Source: Trichostrongylus colubriformis (taxonomy: Eukaryota; Nematoda; Chromadorea; Rhabditida; Trichostrongylidae). Taken from it: DNA of 64,000 bases. The stretch is from the NCBI GenBank assembly GCA_963978905.1, contig OZ022257.1:6272965-6336964 (forward strand), written 5' to 3'. The position numbers and the translations under genes were made by a program. This document shows, piece by piece, positions 1 to 11,001 of this stretch (position 1 is the stretch's first letter; each line of letters begins with the position of its first letter). The notes beneath the pieces are model-generated. The model had not been told where the DNA came from. It made no database searches and was given only the letters and a program-made list of their open reading frames with translations.

Positions 1-509
1 TAGAGGCAATAAAAATCGTGGTACAAATGTAATGTACACCTATGGCATTAGTTTGTTTTTATAAAATATGACTATACCACATCATTTTATTCATGAAGTA
101 TAACTTGCAACACGAAAACGAATATAATGCATGAACCTCACCCAATTCGGTGTTCTGTCGCATATCCATTACAACGGTGCTCACTCCAAATAGAGGCAAT
201 AAAAATCGTGGTACAAATGTAATGTACACCTATGGCATTAGTTTGTTTTTATAAAATATGACTATACCACATCATTTTATTCATGAAGTATAACTTGCAA
301 CACGAAAACGAATATAATGCATGAACCTCACCCAATTCGGTGTTCTGTCGCATATCCACTACAACGGTGCTCTCTTCAAAATGAGGCAATAAAAATCGTG
401 GTACAAATGTGATGTACACCTATGGCATTAGTTTTTTTTTATAAAATATGACTATACCACGTCATTTTATTCATGAAGTATAACTTGCAACACGAAAACG
501 AATATAATG
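1..509. repeat. 190-bp tandem repeat containing the 3' end of the adjacent receptor gene
   Basis: The same block starts at positions 3, 193 and 383, giving a period of 190 bp and about 2.7 copies. The third copy runs into the last exon of the minus-strand Str receptor at about 509. Copies 1 and 2 carry the receptor's last dozen or so codons and its stop, then diverge into about 60 bp not found in the gene. The array reaches the window edge, so the true copy number is unknown. The near-identity of the copies suggests recent duplication. Confidence 0.9.
466..471 (-). terminator. Possible polyadenylation signal overlapping the receptor 1 stop codon
   Basis: The minus strand reads AATAAA here, and its central TAA is the in-frame stop of receptor 1. 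No other AATAAA was noticed immediately downstream. A real signal at this place would give a 3'UTR of only some 10-20 nt. Confidence 0.35.
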
Positions 510-3500
510 TTTGCGTTACTGATGGTTGAAGCCTTTCGAGCGACCATTTGGAAAATAAAACGTCGATACTCTTTTATGTAAAACATGATGCTCAGTGAAG
601 AAAAGAACGGATATGCAGACATGAGCATTCCTGCAGCAAAGCTTAACCTTGGCGAGATATTCATACCACCAAACATACATATGAACATTGTTAATAGTGG
701 CACATGTAGAAGTATAACAGGACATGCTGTCTGAAATATCTAGTAATGTTCATGAGCATCATCATCCATATTTCATTCTCCCCAAGGGGCATATCTCATC
801 AGTAAGACAATGTCCCATATGATTAATATAGTGTACTTCAAAAACGCGTGCTGAGCTCAAAAATAGGAAATGATGGCGAGCTTATCATTTTGACCCGAGT
901 GCTTCCTTACATCAGGATTTGGCTCCTCAACATGAGGCCTACGAAGCGACGGGTGCGAGTTAGGGGCACCGTATACGGTAACCGCCACAGCATTCAATTT
1001 CATAGAGCCTCTGCTTGGTACCCGCTGGGTCGCACCACGTCTGCTGCGCTGTGAATCTCTGACCTAAGCGTTCTTATCCAGTTTTCAGACTTGAATGTAT
1101 GTCTCTATGGTCCCTTACTTCCGTATTCTTCTCATTTATCCCCGTTAGTCGCTGGCCTACACACTTATTAGGTTGTCGGGTAAGTTCTTTCGTTTTTTAA
1201 ATACTTGCTTTTTTCTCTCAAAACTGCTATCCAGCAATTTCTTCCGTACATATATATGTAGTACAAGTTCTCACGCATCTATAGGTATTATTGTCTTTAC
1301 GAGGTGGACAACATGCTAAGTGCATATGCTTTTAAGGACTGTGCTTTCAAGAACTTGATTTTTTCTTATTGATGTTCACAGCTTCAGCATACTGATTGAC
1401 CCTCTTTCCCATCAAAATTAGGCAAATTTTTTTTTATTTTGAAGCAACCTTGCGTTACATCAGGCAATCGCAGTAGATTCATGCACACAGTGTATACGTC
1501 AAAATCAGAAGATGAATTTCCATTCTTTCTCGAACGCTTGTCATTCTAAATGGTCTGACCCCGACTGGCCAGCTCATCGAGATCCCTATGACTGGTGTTG
1601 GTCAGGCTTTCACACTGATTCACCGAGTTTACCTAAGGAATCGGACAGCATGTCAGTTGTGAGTGGTAATTTACTGGTAATATTAGATTTTCAGGGTTGT
1701 AGAAAGGCACTCCTGACACTCCACTTATAGTTTTGAAGGTTTTGGAACTTGTAAAAAGAAAATAGAAACTAAATGAAAATTTTCGGTAAATATTATTAAT
1801 CTGTGGAAGTGTAGTGGTAGTAATTGAATGAAACAAGCTTGATGTCCTCATCAGCCCGCTATAGAAACTGCTGTCATCCTCCAGGGATGCGGAGAAAGTC
1901 CTCCGATAACTAGCGGAAAAGCTACCGAGGTCGACGTTTGAATCTCCATTTTGTATTATATTTTTGAAAGTATTTTGTTTTGTCATTTGTCATGTTTTAC
2001 TGAGAAAATTGGGTGCAGGCATTGAAAACATATGCATTTTTCATAAAACTATCGCGTTATCCAATTCGTTTGATACATGATACAGTGGCATCATTTTGGG
2101 AGACCGATCGATACCTTTCTGGGAGACTTCCACGAGCTGACTAATTGCTACAAGATTGAGGGGTCAGACAGGGTGGAACGGCAGAGCATTCGAAGTGGAA
2201 TGATAATTTCACTCACGGTCATTTTACTCACGATTTTATACACAAATCAATTGTGATACGATCAAGCAAAACAGTTGAAATTTTTCGTGGATTGTGGCAA
2301 GAGGGGAGTCGAACCCGACCACACAGATCACAGGGTGATCGACCGCCAAAAAGACGCAGTTTTGGGCGGGAGTTATCAGTATAAAAGGGAGCATGGAGAA
2401 CCTTCCAAGTCTTCTTCTGCTCACGACCCTAGGAAAGGAGCGCCCAAGCCTCATCCTTTCCACACCAGGATTCCTGTTTGCCGTGCTTCATCGTCGCCCG
2501 GATTCTCCACTCCCCTCATTACCGCTATATTGTTCTCTTTGTAAATTGTTTTATCTTTGTTTCACAGTTCGTTATTTTGTCGTGTCGAATAACGGATAAA
2601 CATCAACGTATCGGTGTGTGGTGCCTTAGCAACCGTCAGAAACGGCGTATTCCTTTGAGAGAACCTCGGCTACGGTACAAAGTAAGATCGTTGAAAGCTG
2701 CGACAAGGATAATTCTTTTAACTAATAATCAGATGGTGACTACTATAGCAGACTGGGTGAAGTGATACCATAACGAAATATCACCATCAAAGAATAAAAA
2801 TCCATTTTTTATTCAGTTTTTAATGGAGTAGTATCTCTGTGAGTTGTTGATTTATGTATGTTGACGGCGAATTTGCCTCCTTGTTAAAGTTATAGCGCGC
2901 GTCGCTCGCTAGTGAGTGTCCATTAGCGATTTGTGAATGCGAGTCAATATACGTCAGCCCGGTTGCTTAAAGTTCGTGGGACGCAATTTTCCGAAACGCC
3001 AGGCGTTCCATTAACTTCCGAGGTTAGTTGTAAGTGGTATTGACCGACGAGCTTTTCTCAGTCTAGTGGTTTCACTTGTCGAAGACACGCTAATTGCGCA
3101 ATCAGTGGATCTTTTTTACAAAATTGAAACATAAAATGGGTTCGTCAATACCCGCATACCTGAACTAATAGAACGAAGAACCAAGTTCTTTGCATATTTC
3201 TGGTTTGAGCGCTCATTGAATTCCCCTTCAGATAATGCAGATGGATACATAGACAGCATTGGAGTATAATGCTAATCATTACTATAAGCTGAACCACCGA
3301 TTCCATCAAGAATATGAGGCAACCTGCGGATAGCAGCTGAAAAAAGATATGGAGTTTGATATTTTTGATTTTTGATAGCTGCTGACTTTCGCCGCAGCCC
3401 ACGATGCGGATGTTGGTAAAAGTATGTTGACTATGGCACATTATAAAAAAGGTGCACATCCAGGCATCTCTGAAGGGTTAGCCGGCGAAATCAAGAGCAC

Positions 3501-6500
3501 ATTTTTGCCAAAGTCTTGAATAATAGTGTTCCTTCACACCCTACGCCACAATCGTTTATTGAACGAATCGATCCCAATCAACCTCAAATAAGGTAAGACA
3601 ATATGTGATTATTATCGATTTAATGAGAAATTCGAGAATAACATGTAACCAAATAAGTGATCAAATGAGAATATTACGGGTAAAATGCAAAAATAGGAAA
3701 TATCACTAAAACAGGAAATTGATGGCAGGAGAAACCAGTCGAACAAATCATGAAATGAATGAGGAAGTGATATGGTATTACGGTAGACTAAATAGGGACG
3801 ATGCAGCTGAGAAATAGCATTATTTACATCATCTATTCAATTGAAAAGCACTCACCTTGGTTGAAAATCCGATAAAGGCGCGGTCGGTGAGGTTGACATT
3901 GTATGCGTCCACTGTAAACGGTGTCATGTGAGCTATGAACACGGGATTCGGCCAACCGACAAATAACACCATGAGGATCCAGTTCGAAATAAGGGAGACA
4001 TTGATGACTTGGTACAGTACCATACATTTTTTTGATGAGTAGATGAAAAAGTTCTGCAGCCTAAAGTGATAATTGGTTGCCTCAGTGATTCGCCGCTGAC
4101 ATACAATTTACTTTTGTGGCTGACATTTGCTTTAGAAAGCGCTCAAGTGGATAAAAAGTGTAAAATATTAGGTTGTTGCAAAATCGGTTTTAAGGTATGT
4201 ATAAATAAGTAGATTTTTTACCCTGAACTATTCCATCGCAAGGAACGCCAGGCATACCATTTGGTGGGTTTTTTTCTGCTCTTTCAGAAACTTCTATGAA
4301 TGTCGCTCTAAGTTTTCCAGCCGGCCTTTTCCAGGGCTGCGTATAATCATGAACCGACGCGACTATCGAGTCATCATGCTTTATGAGTTTAAATTGGAAG
4401 ACTCCGCAGCGGAGGCAGCTCGTAACCTCAGCAGTGTTTTTGGGACGAATTGTCCTTGCGAACGAACAGTGGAGCTCTGGTTTAAAAAATTTGCTTCTGG
4501 CGATTTTGATCTCGAAGAGAAGTCGGGTCGCGGCCGCAGGTCATCGCTTAATAATCAAGATTTAAGGAGAGCCGTCGAAGCAAATTCGGAGACGAATACT
4601 CGTACGTTAGCAGAAGACCTAGGCGTACATTACTCTACAGTGGCCAGACATTTGCTGACAATCGGCAAGGTGAAGAAGATGTCGAATTGGGTGCCTCATG
4701 ACCTGACCGATGAGCAGCGTCTGGCACGTTTCGACACCTGCTCTAATCTCCTAGTTCGCCATAAAAATGAGCCATTTGTAAGCCGTATTATAACTGTAGA
4801 TGAAAAATGGGTTCTTTATGATAACAGGAAGCGGGGATTAGTCTGGGTAGATAAGGATGCTCCTCCAAAAACTTTTCTTAAACCCGACCTTCACCCTAAA
4901 AAGGTTATGATTACTGTGTGGTGGTGTTGTAAAGGTGTAATCCATTACAGTTTCTTGCAACCTGGTCAGCCAGTCACGGCAGAGTCTTACTGTTGTGATC
5001 TGGAGCAAATGTATAGAAAGTTGCAAAAATTGTGGCCGGCGGTGGTGAATAGAGGAGGGCCGATCCTGTTGCAGGACAACGCAAGGCCACACACCTCACA
5101 AATCACTCGGCAAAAATTGACCCACTTGGGTATAGAAGTTCTCCCTCACCCAGCGTATTCTCCCGACCTTTCCCCAATAGACTATCACTTTTTTCGAGCC
5201 CTCAATTCTCATCTGCGTCAGAAACAATTTACTAATTTAGACGATGTTGAATGTGCCTTCCTTGACTTCGTTGATTCTCGTGATAGTAGTTTTTATAGTG
5301 AAGGCTTAGATTTATTGCCTGTTCGTTGGCAAAAGTGTGTAGATTCTGATGGTTTTTACTTCGATTAATAAACTTGTGTTTAAGCTGAGTTATAGCAGTT
5401 TGAAGTATGCGGTCCATTTCCGAAATTAATTTTGCAACAACCTAATACTTCATGGGAGTGATAGGTAATATGATCGTGGACATGCGCACGACAGCAGCAC
5501 CATTCTTCACCCCCCCCCCCTCCACTCGGGACATTAATTCATCCTTTTTCCTAGTCGTCCCAACTGTATATTTTATCGCGAAACTTTTATAGAAGTTCTT
5601 AGTTTCTTCTGCTATGCGGTGCTCATATGGTCTGGGGTCTAACAGAGGAATGACCTTCGAATCTACCAGGCTCGCATTTCTTCCCGAAGTTTTCTGCCTT
5701 CTACCGATAAATACTTTTACGAATATCATAACAACCTAACCTGCATAATTTTACAAATCTATAAATAGAAGAATTTGTGGAGCATATCAGTGTTGAGATA
5801 AATGTAAGGTTGTAGACCAAAATTAGCACAGATGCCACCGACCATTGTGATCCGTAACCAGTGCTCATAAACACAAACGAATTGTCGTGTACAACCATTC
5901 TCTAAAGGGGATGACCTTCGAAAAAAATGGTGCAGCAAAGGCAAAACATTTTTCAGCTTGAGGGGGTCTCGGTGATTCAAAAGCCAAAAACTTAAAGCTT
6001 AAACTTGAAGCAAAACTGTCCACCTCTCATTCTCCGCCTTGTGCGCAATAAATCTAAAAACCTCGCAAATTACCCAGCTCTTGCAGCCTTTACACCACAT
6101 AATGCAAATGTGAGCTTTACATAGCCATTACATGGAACTATGGCTTGAATCAAAGTCATTAAAACTATCGGCGAAAAGCAGTCCTATACAATGGGACATG
6201 TTGTAAACGGCGTTCCACGCCTAAGAACTTTCACAGCACACATTACACTGCACTAAAGCATGCACCATGAAACCATTCAACGGCATTATTATGAGATAAA
6301 CCTTCCGCATATAAATAACAAGAGAATTATGGACAATTGTGATCTACACAAGGTGAGACAGATACGTATGAATGAATGATAAACTAATTAGCCACTTACG
6401 CCGGGTTCTCGCTACGACCCCCGTCCGACAGCACGCTGCTCAGGGAGGTTCGAAATGTAGGACGATTCATCTGCTGACTTTGAGGGCTTAATCCCAGTGG

Positions 6501-7442
6501 CGCCGCCGCCGGCTTCTGTAGAGAGGGCCACTAATATCCATAGTCCAACAGTACCTGCACAGTTGAACGACTGACGAAAAATTGCCTCCGGATCCTTGTG
6601 ATGATGATGCGGCAGGCAGTCCCACGTTGCTGCGCGATCACGAGCGATAACCAACGTGGTGTGAAGGCGGCAGTCAAATCTACAGGGACAAGGTGCACCT
6701 AGGGCCGTGTTCATACTTTGCGTAACCGAAGCCAGCACCGGCGGCGACAGCGTCAAACTGATAACGCGCTCCGTTTGCCAAACGCTTCACCCACCACGTT
6801 ACAGTATGATGATGGTGGCGAAAGCCCACCAATTCACATTCAAATCTTGACATGTGCATGATGATCATGGCGAGAGCCCACGCTTTGGCTCTATGCCAAA
6901 TTCGAGTTTGAATTCGTGGGCTCTCGCCATGATCATCATGCACAGTTTGGTACTGTGCCAAGATTCCAATTTCAATTCGTTGCTCCTGCCACGGTCATCG
7001 AACTGTCATGTGTTAGGTCGAGGTTTCGCAAACGGAGCGCGTTATCAGATTGACGCCGTCGCGGCCGATGCCGGCGTCGGTTAAGTATACAAAGTATGAA
7101 CGCGGCCTATGGAACTGAAAGCTATCCTCGCCTTTCACGACAGAGCCAGTATCAAAATGCTTGTGAAGAAAGCATATAACTCCGAGTTCCAATACACCTC
7201 TGTTGGGTAAAATTCAAACAAAAAACTAAATAGTAAACAACGCCAAGTCAGAAACGTACCGGTACTAAAATAAAGAAGCATGTAGCCATTATAAAATTCT
7301 GGATAGAAATAAAAATAAAATAGTATTTTGCCACAATGAAACCATTCAAGGGACATTTTGCTGCTACGAATAAGAGCATAGGATTAATAATCATACCCAT
7401 AGAGCAAATGCATTCGATAAGCAGCGTGTAGATATTAGACAT
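467..7442 (-). CDS. Str-type seven-transmembrane chemoreceptor (receptor 1), 5 exons, 329 aa
   Basis: Predicted nematode chemosensory GPCR located in the plasma membrane of sensory cilia; ligand unknown. Exons by my reading: 7442-7260, 5901-5741, 4060-3856, 3336-3160, 730-467 (stop TAA at 469-467). The introns have GT/AG ends and phases 0, 2, 0, 0, and the joined frame is open throughout. Residues 1-61 give TM1-TM2, with IIN and LLF followed by a short loop ending CP. Exon 2 ends TM3 with IYRFVKLCR (R109). Exon 3 has the extracellular loop pattern YNVNLTDRAFIGF. Exon 4 has MSAQTRNMQR before TM6. Exon 5 ends TM7 with YIKEYRRFIF. This order of motifs is that of the Str family, and the length fits its usual 320-350 aa. 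Intron 1 holds a MITE, and intron 2 holds a complete mariner in the opposite orientation. The start was chosen because it gives the same 61-codon exon 1 as receptor 2; an upstream in-frame ATG at 7535 exists. No disabling change is seen, so the gene is probably functional. The family is certain; the exact subfamily (str, srj or srd) is less so. Confidence 0.88.
731..1167. other. Intron 4 of receptor 1, first part: no feature
   Basis: Intronic sequence of receptor 1. The short open frame at 848-1054 on the plus strand has no recognisable protein features and I do not call it a gene. Confidence 0.6.
1168..1300 (+). mobile_element. Mariner terminal fragment
   Basis: After a TA the sequence begins TTAGGTTGTCGGG and then matches the left end of the palindromic mariner derivative at 33473-33600, including a shared ACATATATATGTAGTACAAG block. 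The match stops at about 1300 and no second end was found. It is a truncated remnant within intron 4 of receptor 1. Confidence 0.7.
1301..3159. other. Remainder of intron 4 of receptor 1
   Basis: About 1.9 kb with no gene that I can support. Open frames at 1512-1986 and 2236-2765 overlap one another on both strands and lack family features. A tRNA-like B-box sequence near 2310 is listed separately. Confidence 0.5.
2297..2350 (-). repeat. tRNA-derived (SINE-like) B-box sequence
   Basis: The minus strand contains GGGTTCGACTCCCC, a near-consensus Pol III B box, preceded by an anticodon-stem-like palindrome GATCACCCTGTGATC. No matching acceptor stem is present, so this is not a tRNA gene. It is more likely a tRNA-derived SINE remnant. 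Confidence 0.3.
4168..5445 (+). mobile_element. Complete mariner transposon, bandit/Hsmar1-like
   Basis: A 1278-bp element with inverted ends TTAGGTTGTTGCAAAAT (17 bp identical, imperfect beyond that) at 4168 and 5445, flanked by TA target duplications at 4166-4167 and 5446-5447. It contains one uninterrupted transposase gene. It lies in intron 2 of Str receptor 1, in the opposite orientation. The size, ends and transposase match the mariner group that includes human Hsmar1/SETMAR and the hookworm element called bandit. The intact ends and ORF suggest recent insertion and possibly an autonomous copy. Confidence 0.96.
4349..5368 (+). CDS. Mariner transposase, 339 aa, full length
   Basis: Cut-and-paste DNA transposase that inserts at TA. 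Residues 1-112 form the two helix-turn-helix DNA-binding domains (the first with AEAARNL near residues 21-27, the second with TRTLAEDLGVHYSTVARHL at about 84-102) separated by a GRGRR linker at 60-64. The WVPHDL signature is at 114-119. The catalytic domain has D151 in TVDEKW, D243 in LLQDNARPH and D278 in SPIDYH, with exactly 34 residues between the last two: the mariner DD34D triad. HPAYSPDLSP at 267-276 is also typical. Length (usual 340-350 aa), start and stop are normal, with no frameshift or stop. Unlike the domesticated human copy, which is known to have lost the third Asp, this one keeps all three and so could be active. Confidence 0.97.
   Translation: MNRRDYRVIMLYEFKLEDSAAEAARNLSSVFGTNCPCERTVELWFKKFASGDFDLEEKSGRGRRSSLNNQDLRRAVEANSETNTRTLAEDLGVHYSTVARHLLTIGKVKKMSNWVPHDLTDEQRLARFDTCSNLLVRHKNEPFVSRIITVDEKWVLYDNRKRGLVWVDKDAPPKTFLKPDLHPKKVMITVWWCCKGVIHYSFLQPGQPVTAESYCCDLEQMYRKLQKLWPAVVNRGGPILLQDNARPHTSQITRQKLTHLGIEVLPHPAYSPDLSPIDYHFFRALNSHLRQKQFTNLDDVECAFLDFVDSRDSSFYSEGLDLLPVRWQKCVDSDGFYFD
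6412..6698 (-). other. Unassigned open segment in intron 1 of receptor 1
   Basis: The minus strand stays open here and reads a plausible peptide (VGLWILVALSTEAGGG, then LPEQRAVGRGS), with a perfect GTAAGT donor just past the stop at about 6400. I do not recognise a family. It could be chance or an exon of a nested gene. Confidence 0.15.
6703..7107. mobile_element. GC-rich MITE, copy 1 (foldback)
   Basis: The left end has GTTCATACTTTGCGTAACC and the right end has its inverse, CAAAGTATGAACGCGGCC. The two ends pair over about 55 bp of GC-rich sequence (GCGGCGACAGCGTCAA against TTGACGCCGTCGC). An inner perfect inverted repeat of 29 bp at about 6854-6943 contains GATGATCATGGCGAGAGC. There is no transposase. 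Short open frames inside are by-products of the palindrome. Confidence 0.85.
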
Positions 7443-8735
7443 ACTTGGGTCGTTGAGCTCGAAATCCATATCTAAAACTCGTGAAGAAAACAAAAAATTG
7501 AACCTCAGAAAAGATCTGATGTTGGGAACGAACATCTTGGATCACTGAGACCGTGGATAACGTTTATTTAGAAGTCGACAGGCTATCGAAACACAAAACT
7601 GAGAAGTCTGTGAGAAGGGTTCAGTATGTTCCTTTGGATATGCCTCTTCCACCAACCTTTCATTTCACGCCATCCCTACCGTAATCATTGGTATTTCGTC
7701 GTAAATGGCCGATTAGCAACGTAAAATTCAGCAGTCAGTCAAGCCACGGCTATTGGATCGGAATTATGTCAGGAGATGTTCAAGTGTGCGACAAAACACT
7801 CTAATTATGCCACAAGAACGGATTTGTGACAGAGCCAGCAAGGACCTCGCTGATCCCGTTACTAATTGTGCGCGCGATAAAGGGTGCCACTGCCCCGTCT
7901 TCTCACCAAATATTACTGACATGAGAGCTGCTCAGTCATGTTCTAGAAAAGGGATCTACAATCATTTATTATAATGTCAATCAAATTTAATAAACAGCCT
8001 ATCAAAGGAATTGGATATCACATTTGGTTGTGTTTGGAGGAATAGGGAGGGCTGTCAAAGGAAACAAATGTCAACAGCCCTAATAACTATATACAGGGGG
8101 AGTGGGAAGGATAGGCTTAACGATACCGTTAGAAAGCTCGCTCTCTACTCATCACTCCGCCCTCCAAAGTGCAGGTGTGTCGGTGGCTCATGCCCCTCTT
8201 CCCTGTCCCCTTTGTCTCTCCCTACGAGCCGCTGGAACCGTATTCTCACTGCAAATTAGAAAAGAAGAAAAATGCTCATTTTGTAGCCCTTTATGGCTGT
8301 TCAGCTGCTAGACTTCAATCTCATCGAGAAAACTAAGCAAGCAAAGACCATTCCATCCGCTGCTTTTACGGAAGGTATGTATAAACATGCAGGAACAAAT
8401 AAATCACTTTCATAAGCGCAGGAGTGACAGTAAAAAGAATCTATATTCATGTGGAAACTAATGTTTTCCAAGAGAAAAGACCTCTCTTCCCTTTTCCCCG
8501 TAACAGGAGACCTTCTCGAATGAATACGCATACGGTGGATACCTTGAAATAAACAGATTTCTTTTGAAAATAGAATATTTCGAAATAGGCATGCCGGTAG
8601 ATTCACTGCATAATACCGTACCAAGAAACTACTCAACAACAAAAATACCACTCAGTTAGAATTTAGTGGACTGTTATAGCACCGCAAATGTCAACTGTGC
8701 ACTCGAAAACAGGAAAATTGCTAAATTATAATTGA
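7443..8735. other. Region upstream of receptor 1: no gene seen
   Basis: This would hold the promoter of receptor 1, but I recognise no specific element. Open frames at 7753-8311 and 8301-8651 look random. Confidence 0.5.
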
Positions 8736-8785
8736 CCAGTTGGCTGGCGCACACTACTGTGCGCGAAACACCATGTGCGTCAGTA
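8736..8785 (+). mobile_element. Terminal fragment of a CCAGTTGG-ended MITE
   Basis: The sequence CCAGTTGGCTGGCGCACACT continues in similarity to the ends of the MITE at 30447-30689. Only one end is present. Confidence 0.6.
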
Positions 8786-9369
8786 GATAGATCGAAATTG
8801 CTTTTTTAAGTGGACAGAGTATTTCAGTGTACGCTCCGCTGGGAGTAGCTTAAAGGCGGTGTTTGGGGAAATTAGGCAGAAAAGTAAAAGAAGTAGTGAA
8901 TTTGAAAGTCGAGATGCCCAGTTACAGGACACTGAAGAAAAACGGATGAAAATGATCAAAGACCTGAAAAATAGTACCCTTCCCCACCGTTGATTCCCGA
9001 CGTGGAGCCTTCCCGTGAAGAGGCGGGTAGCCCGGACGAGTTTTCCATTGACGTGTTGCCATGTCCTAAACACGAAAGGATGTTCGGAAATGAGGAAGCA
9101 TCCTTTTTCAAGTGCGCTCCGAGCCAAACTGAGAAAGCAGGCCGCGATACCTTCACCCCAGCCAATCAGTCGTTAAGAGGCGGACCGAGCACAGCAAGGC
9201 GGCTCGAGCGGAAGGGGCCGCCTCTGCCGCAGCACGGGGGTGGGGGGGGGGCGCCCTTCGCGAAAGATTTCGTCACAAATAGGCTTTCCAAACCCGTAGT
9301 TTTCGAGTGAATGACTCTCTTAGGGATTCCTTATCATCCACATCACCCCCAACACTGTCTTTAACTTGG
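8786..9369. other. No gene seen; G-rich tract
   Basis: Contains a G-rich run near 9235-9251 and overlapping frames on both strands without recognisable protein signatures. Confidence 0.45.
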
Positions 9370-10190
9370 TGAATGGGTGCTCCTTACTTCTTATCCCATG
9401 CCCTAGTTTTTCATGTAACGCCCAAGCTCCGCCCTCTGTTACAAAGGCTCCGCCCATTAAGCCCACGCATCTTTCGTGACTTTATAAAACTCATTCCTGA
9501 CCTTAAAGGAATCGTCCACGGGAGAATGAGTTTTTTGTGTTACCCATATGTTTATGTTGTATTTGCATTATGTGGGCCTCATGCAAAATTTCACGCGAAA
9601 AAGTGTGTATTCGGCTGAGATACAGCACCACAAAGTACCTCCGTGTGGGCGGGGCCTCCGAGTAAGTGCCTCGTCCCGTCGTCCGCCGTGGTCGGAGACG
9701 CATTGTAGGAACAGAAAGTCACGTAAACAGCCCCACACTCCGTTTCCAACGGCGGCAGACGACGGGACGAGGCTTTTCCTTGGAAGCCCGCCCACCTGGA
9801 CGTACTTTGTGGTGCTGTATACTAGCCGGATTCACATTTTTTCGTGTGAAATTTTGCATGAGCCCCACATTAGGCAAATACAACATAAACATATGGGCAA
9901 CACAAAAACTCATTTTTCTGTAGACGATTCCTTTAACCCGCCTTTATCCTAGTTTGAGTCATATTGGAACCCAATTAACAATTTTCGCCTGAAAATGGAG
10001 CATTCTAGGGCACGCCTCGCCCACTGTGGGCGGAGCTTGACTTGGTCCATGTGTGCTCTTTACTTCCTGTCCCATGCCCTACCCATACCTTACTTGTCCC
10101 CATCCACAGGTCGTTTTTCACATAATACCTAATTTCGTGACAAACGGAGGGACGTAGAGACAGACGATCGTTTTATATATAGTAGGGATA
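9370..10190 (+). repeat. Interspersed repeat R1, copy 1, split by a foldback element
   Basis: R1 is a non-coding repeat with copies at 10535, 25370, 32180 and 35966. Shared features are a GCTCCTTACTTCTTGTCCCA block, 'CCCACTGTGGGCGGAGCTTG' and the 3' end TTTATATATAGTAGGGAT. Copy 1 is interrupted at 9507-9932 by the TTAA-flanked element. I cannot assign a superfamily. Confidence 0.8.
9507..9932. mobile_element. Foldback MITE with TTAA target duplication
   Basis: A 426-bp element whose two arms of about 190 bp are inverted copies of each other, with outer ends AGGAATCGTC. It is bounded by TTAA at 9503-9506 and 9933-9936. R1 copy 2 (near 10740) reads straight through the equivalent place, so the insertion is real. 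The TTAA duplication is characteristic of piggyBac-type transposition, but the tips do not start with the usual CCC. Confidence 0.82.
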
Positions 10191-10534
10191 TTGGGTAGTT
10201 ATCGGTAAATGGGCAGTTATATAAATTATAACTGGTAATTAGGCACTCAGGACTTCGAGCAACATGCACTCCGTTACCTATTTATAATTATAGCGGTTCT
10301 TTCAGAGCAGAATGCACTTTTCTCACCTTATAGTCTCCCTCAAATGACTTCAATACATCACCTTATCAATGATAAAAAACTTTTTGTGTAACACTAGAAC
10401 TGTAGCCGATTGGCCTATTTTTACTGGTTCCACAGCTTTTTTTGCACACCAATGGCAAAACGCCAAACGTAACCTCAGTGAGTCGATCGGGACTGCTTTT
10501 TTTAAATAAACTTACTCTGTACACATTACCTTAT
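10191..10534. other. AT-rich spacer, nothing recognised
   Basis: No open frame of note and no clear repeat boundary. Parts may belong to degenerate R1. Confidence 0.5.
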
Positions 10535-11001
10535 CACGCCCCACCCACTACAGACGGATTTTTCTCATTTTATGAGTGTTTAAGGTAACTTGGACAACGG
10601 TAATTCCTGCCGATTTTTTTCTGATCTTAAGGCTACGTTGGAACCGAATCATGAATTTTTGTTGTACGGACCCCCACTCAAGGTACGCTCGGCCACTATG
10701 CCCAGGCCTCCTTCAGGACTTTATAGAACTCATTCCCGATCTTAATCCATCTTTCCCCCACGTTTGGGTCATACTGGGACCCAGCTCACATTTTTCGATT
10801 TGAAAACGGAACATCCCAGTGCACGCTCCGCCCACTGTTGGCGGAGCTTAGCTTGGTCCATGCTCCTTACTTCTTGTCCCACACCCACACCCTACCCATC
10901 CTGAACTTGTACCCATCTTCGTTTTTCATATAACACCTAACTTCAGACGAACGGACGGACGCACAGACAGACGAAGCGTTTTTATGTATAGTTGTAGGGA
11001 T
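10535..11001 (+). repeat. Interspersed repeat R1, copy 2
   Basis: It shares with copy 1 the 'CAGGACTTTATAGAACTCATTC'-like block (first 20 bases), the CCCACTGTTGGCGGAGCTTA block and a variant of the TATAGTTGTAGGGAT end. It is uninterrupted and serves as the empty-site reference for the TTAA element in copy 1. Confidence 0.75.

Noticed and set aside
1..509. Direct repeats resembling a CRISPR array
   Set aside because: The period is 190 bp, whole units repeat without variable spacers, and the genome is animal. It is a tandem duplication.
4838..5092. Minus-strand frame within the mariner
   Set aside because: It is antisense to the intact transposase.
6680..7084. Open frames rich in His in the 6.7-7.1 kb region
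   Set aside because: They come from the palindromic MITE; the similar peptides on both strands reflect the inverted repeat.
9503..9952. Overlapping basic open frames at 9.5-9.95 kb on both strands
   Set aside because: They are mirror translations of the foldback element arms.
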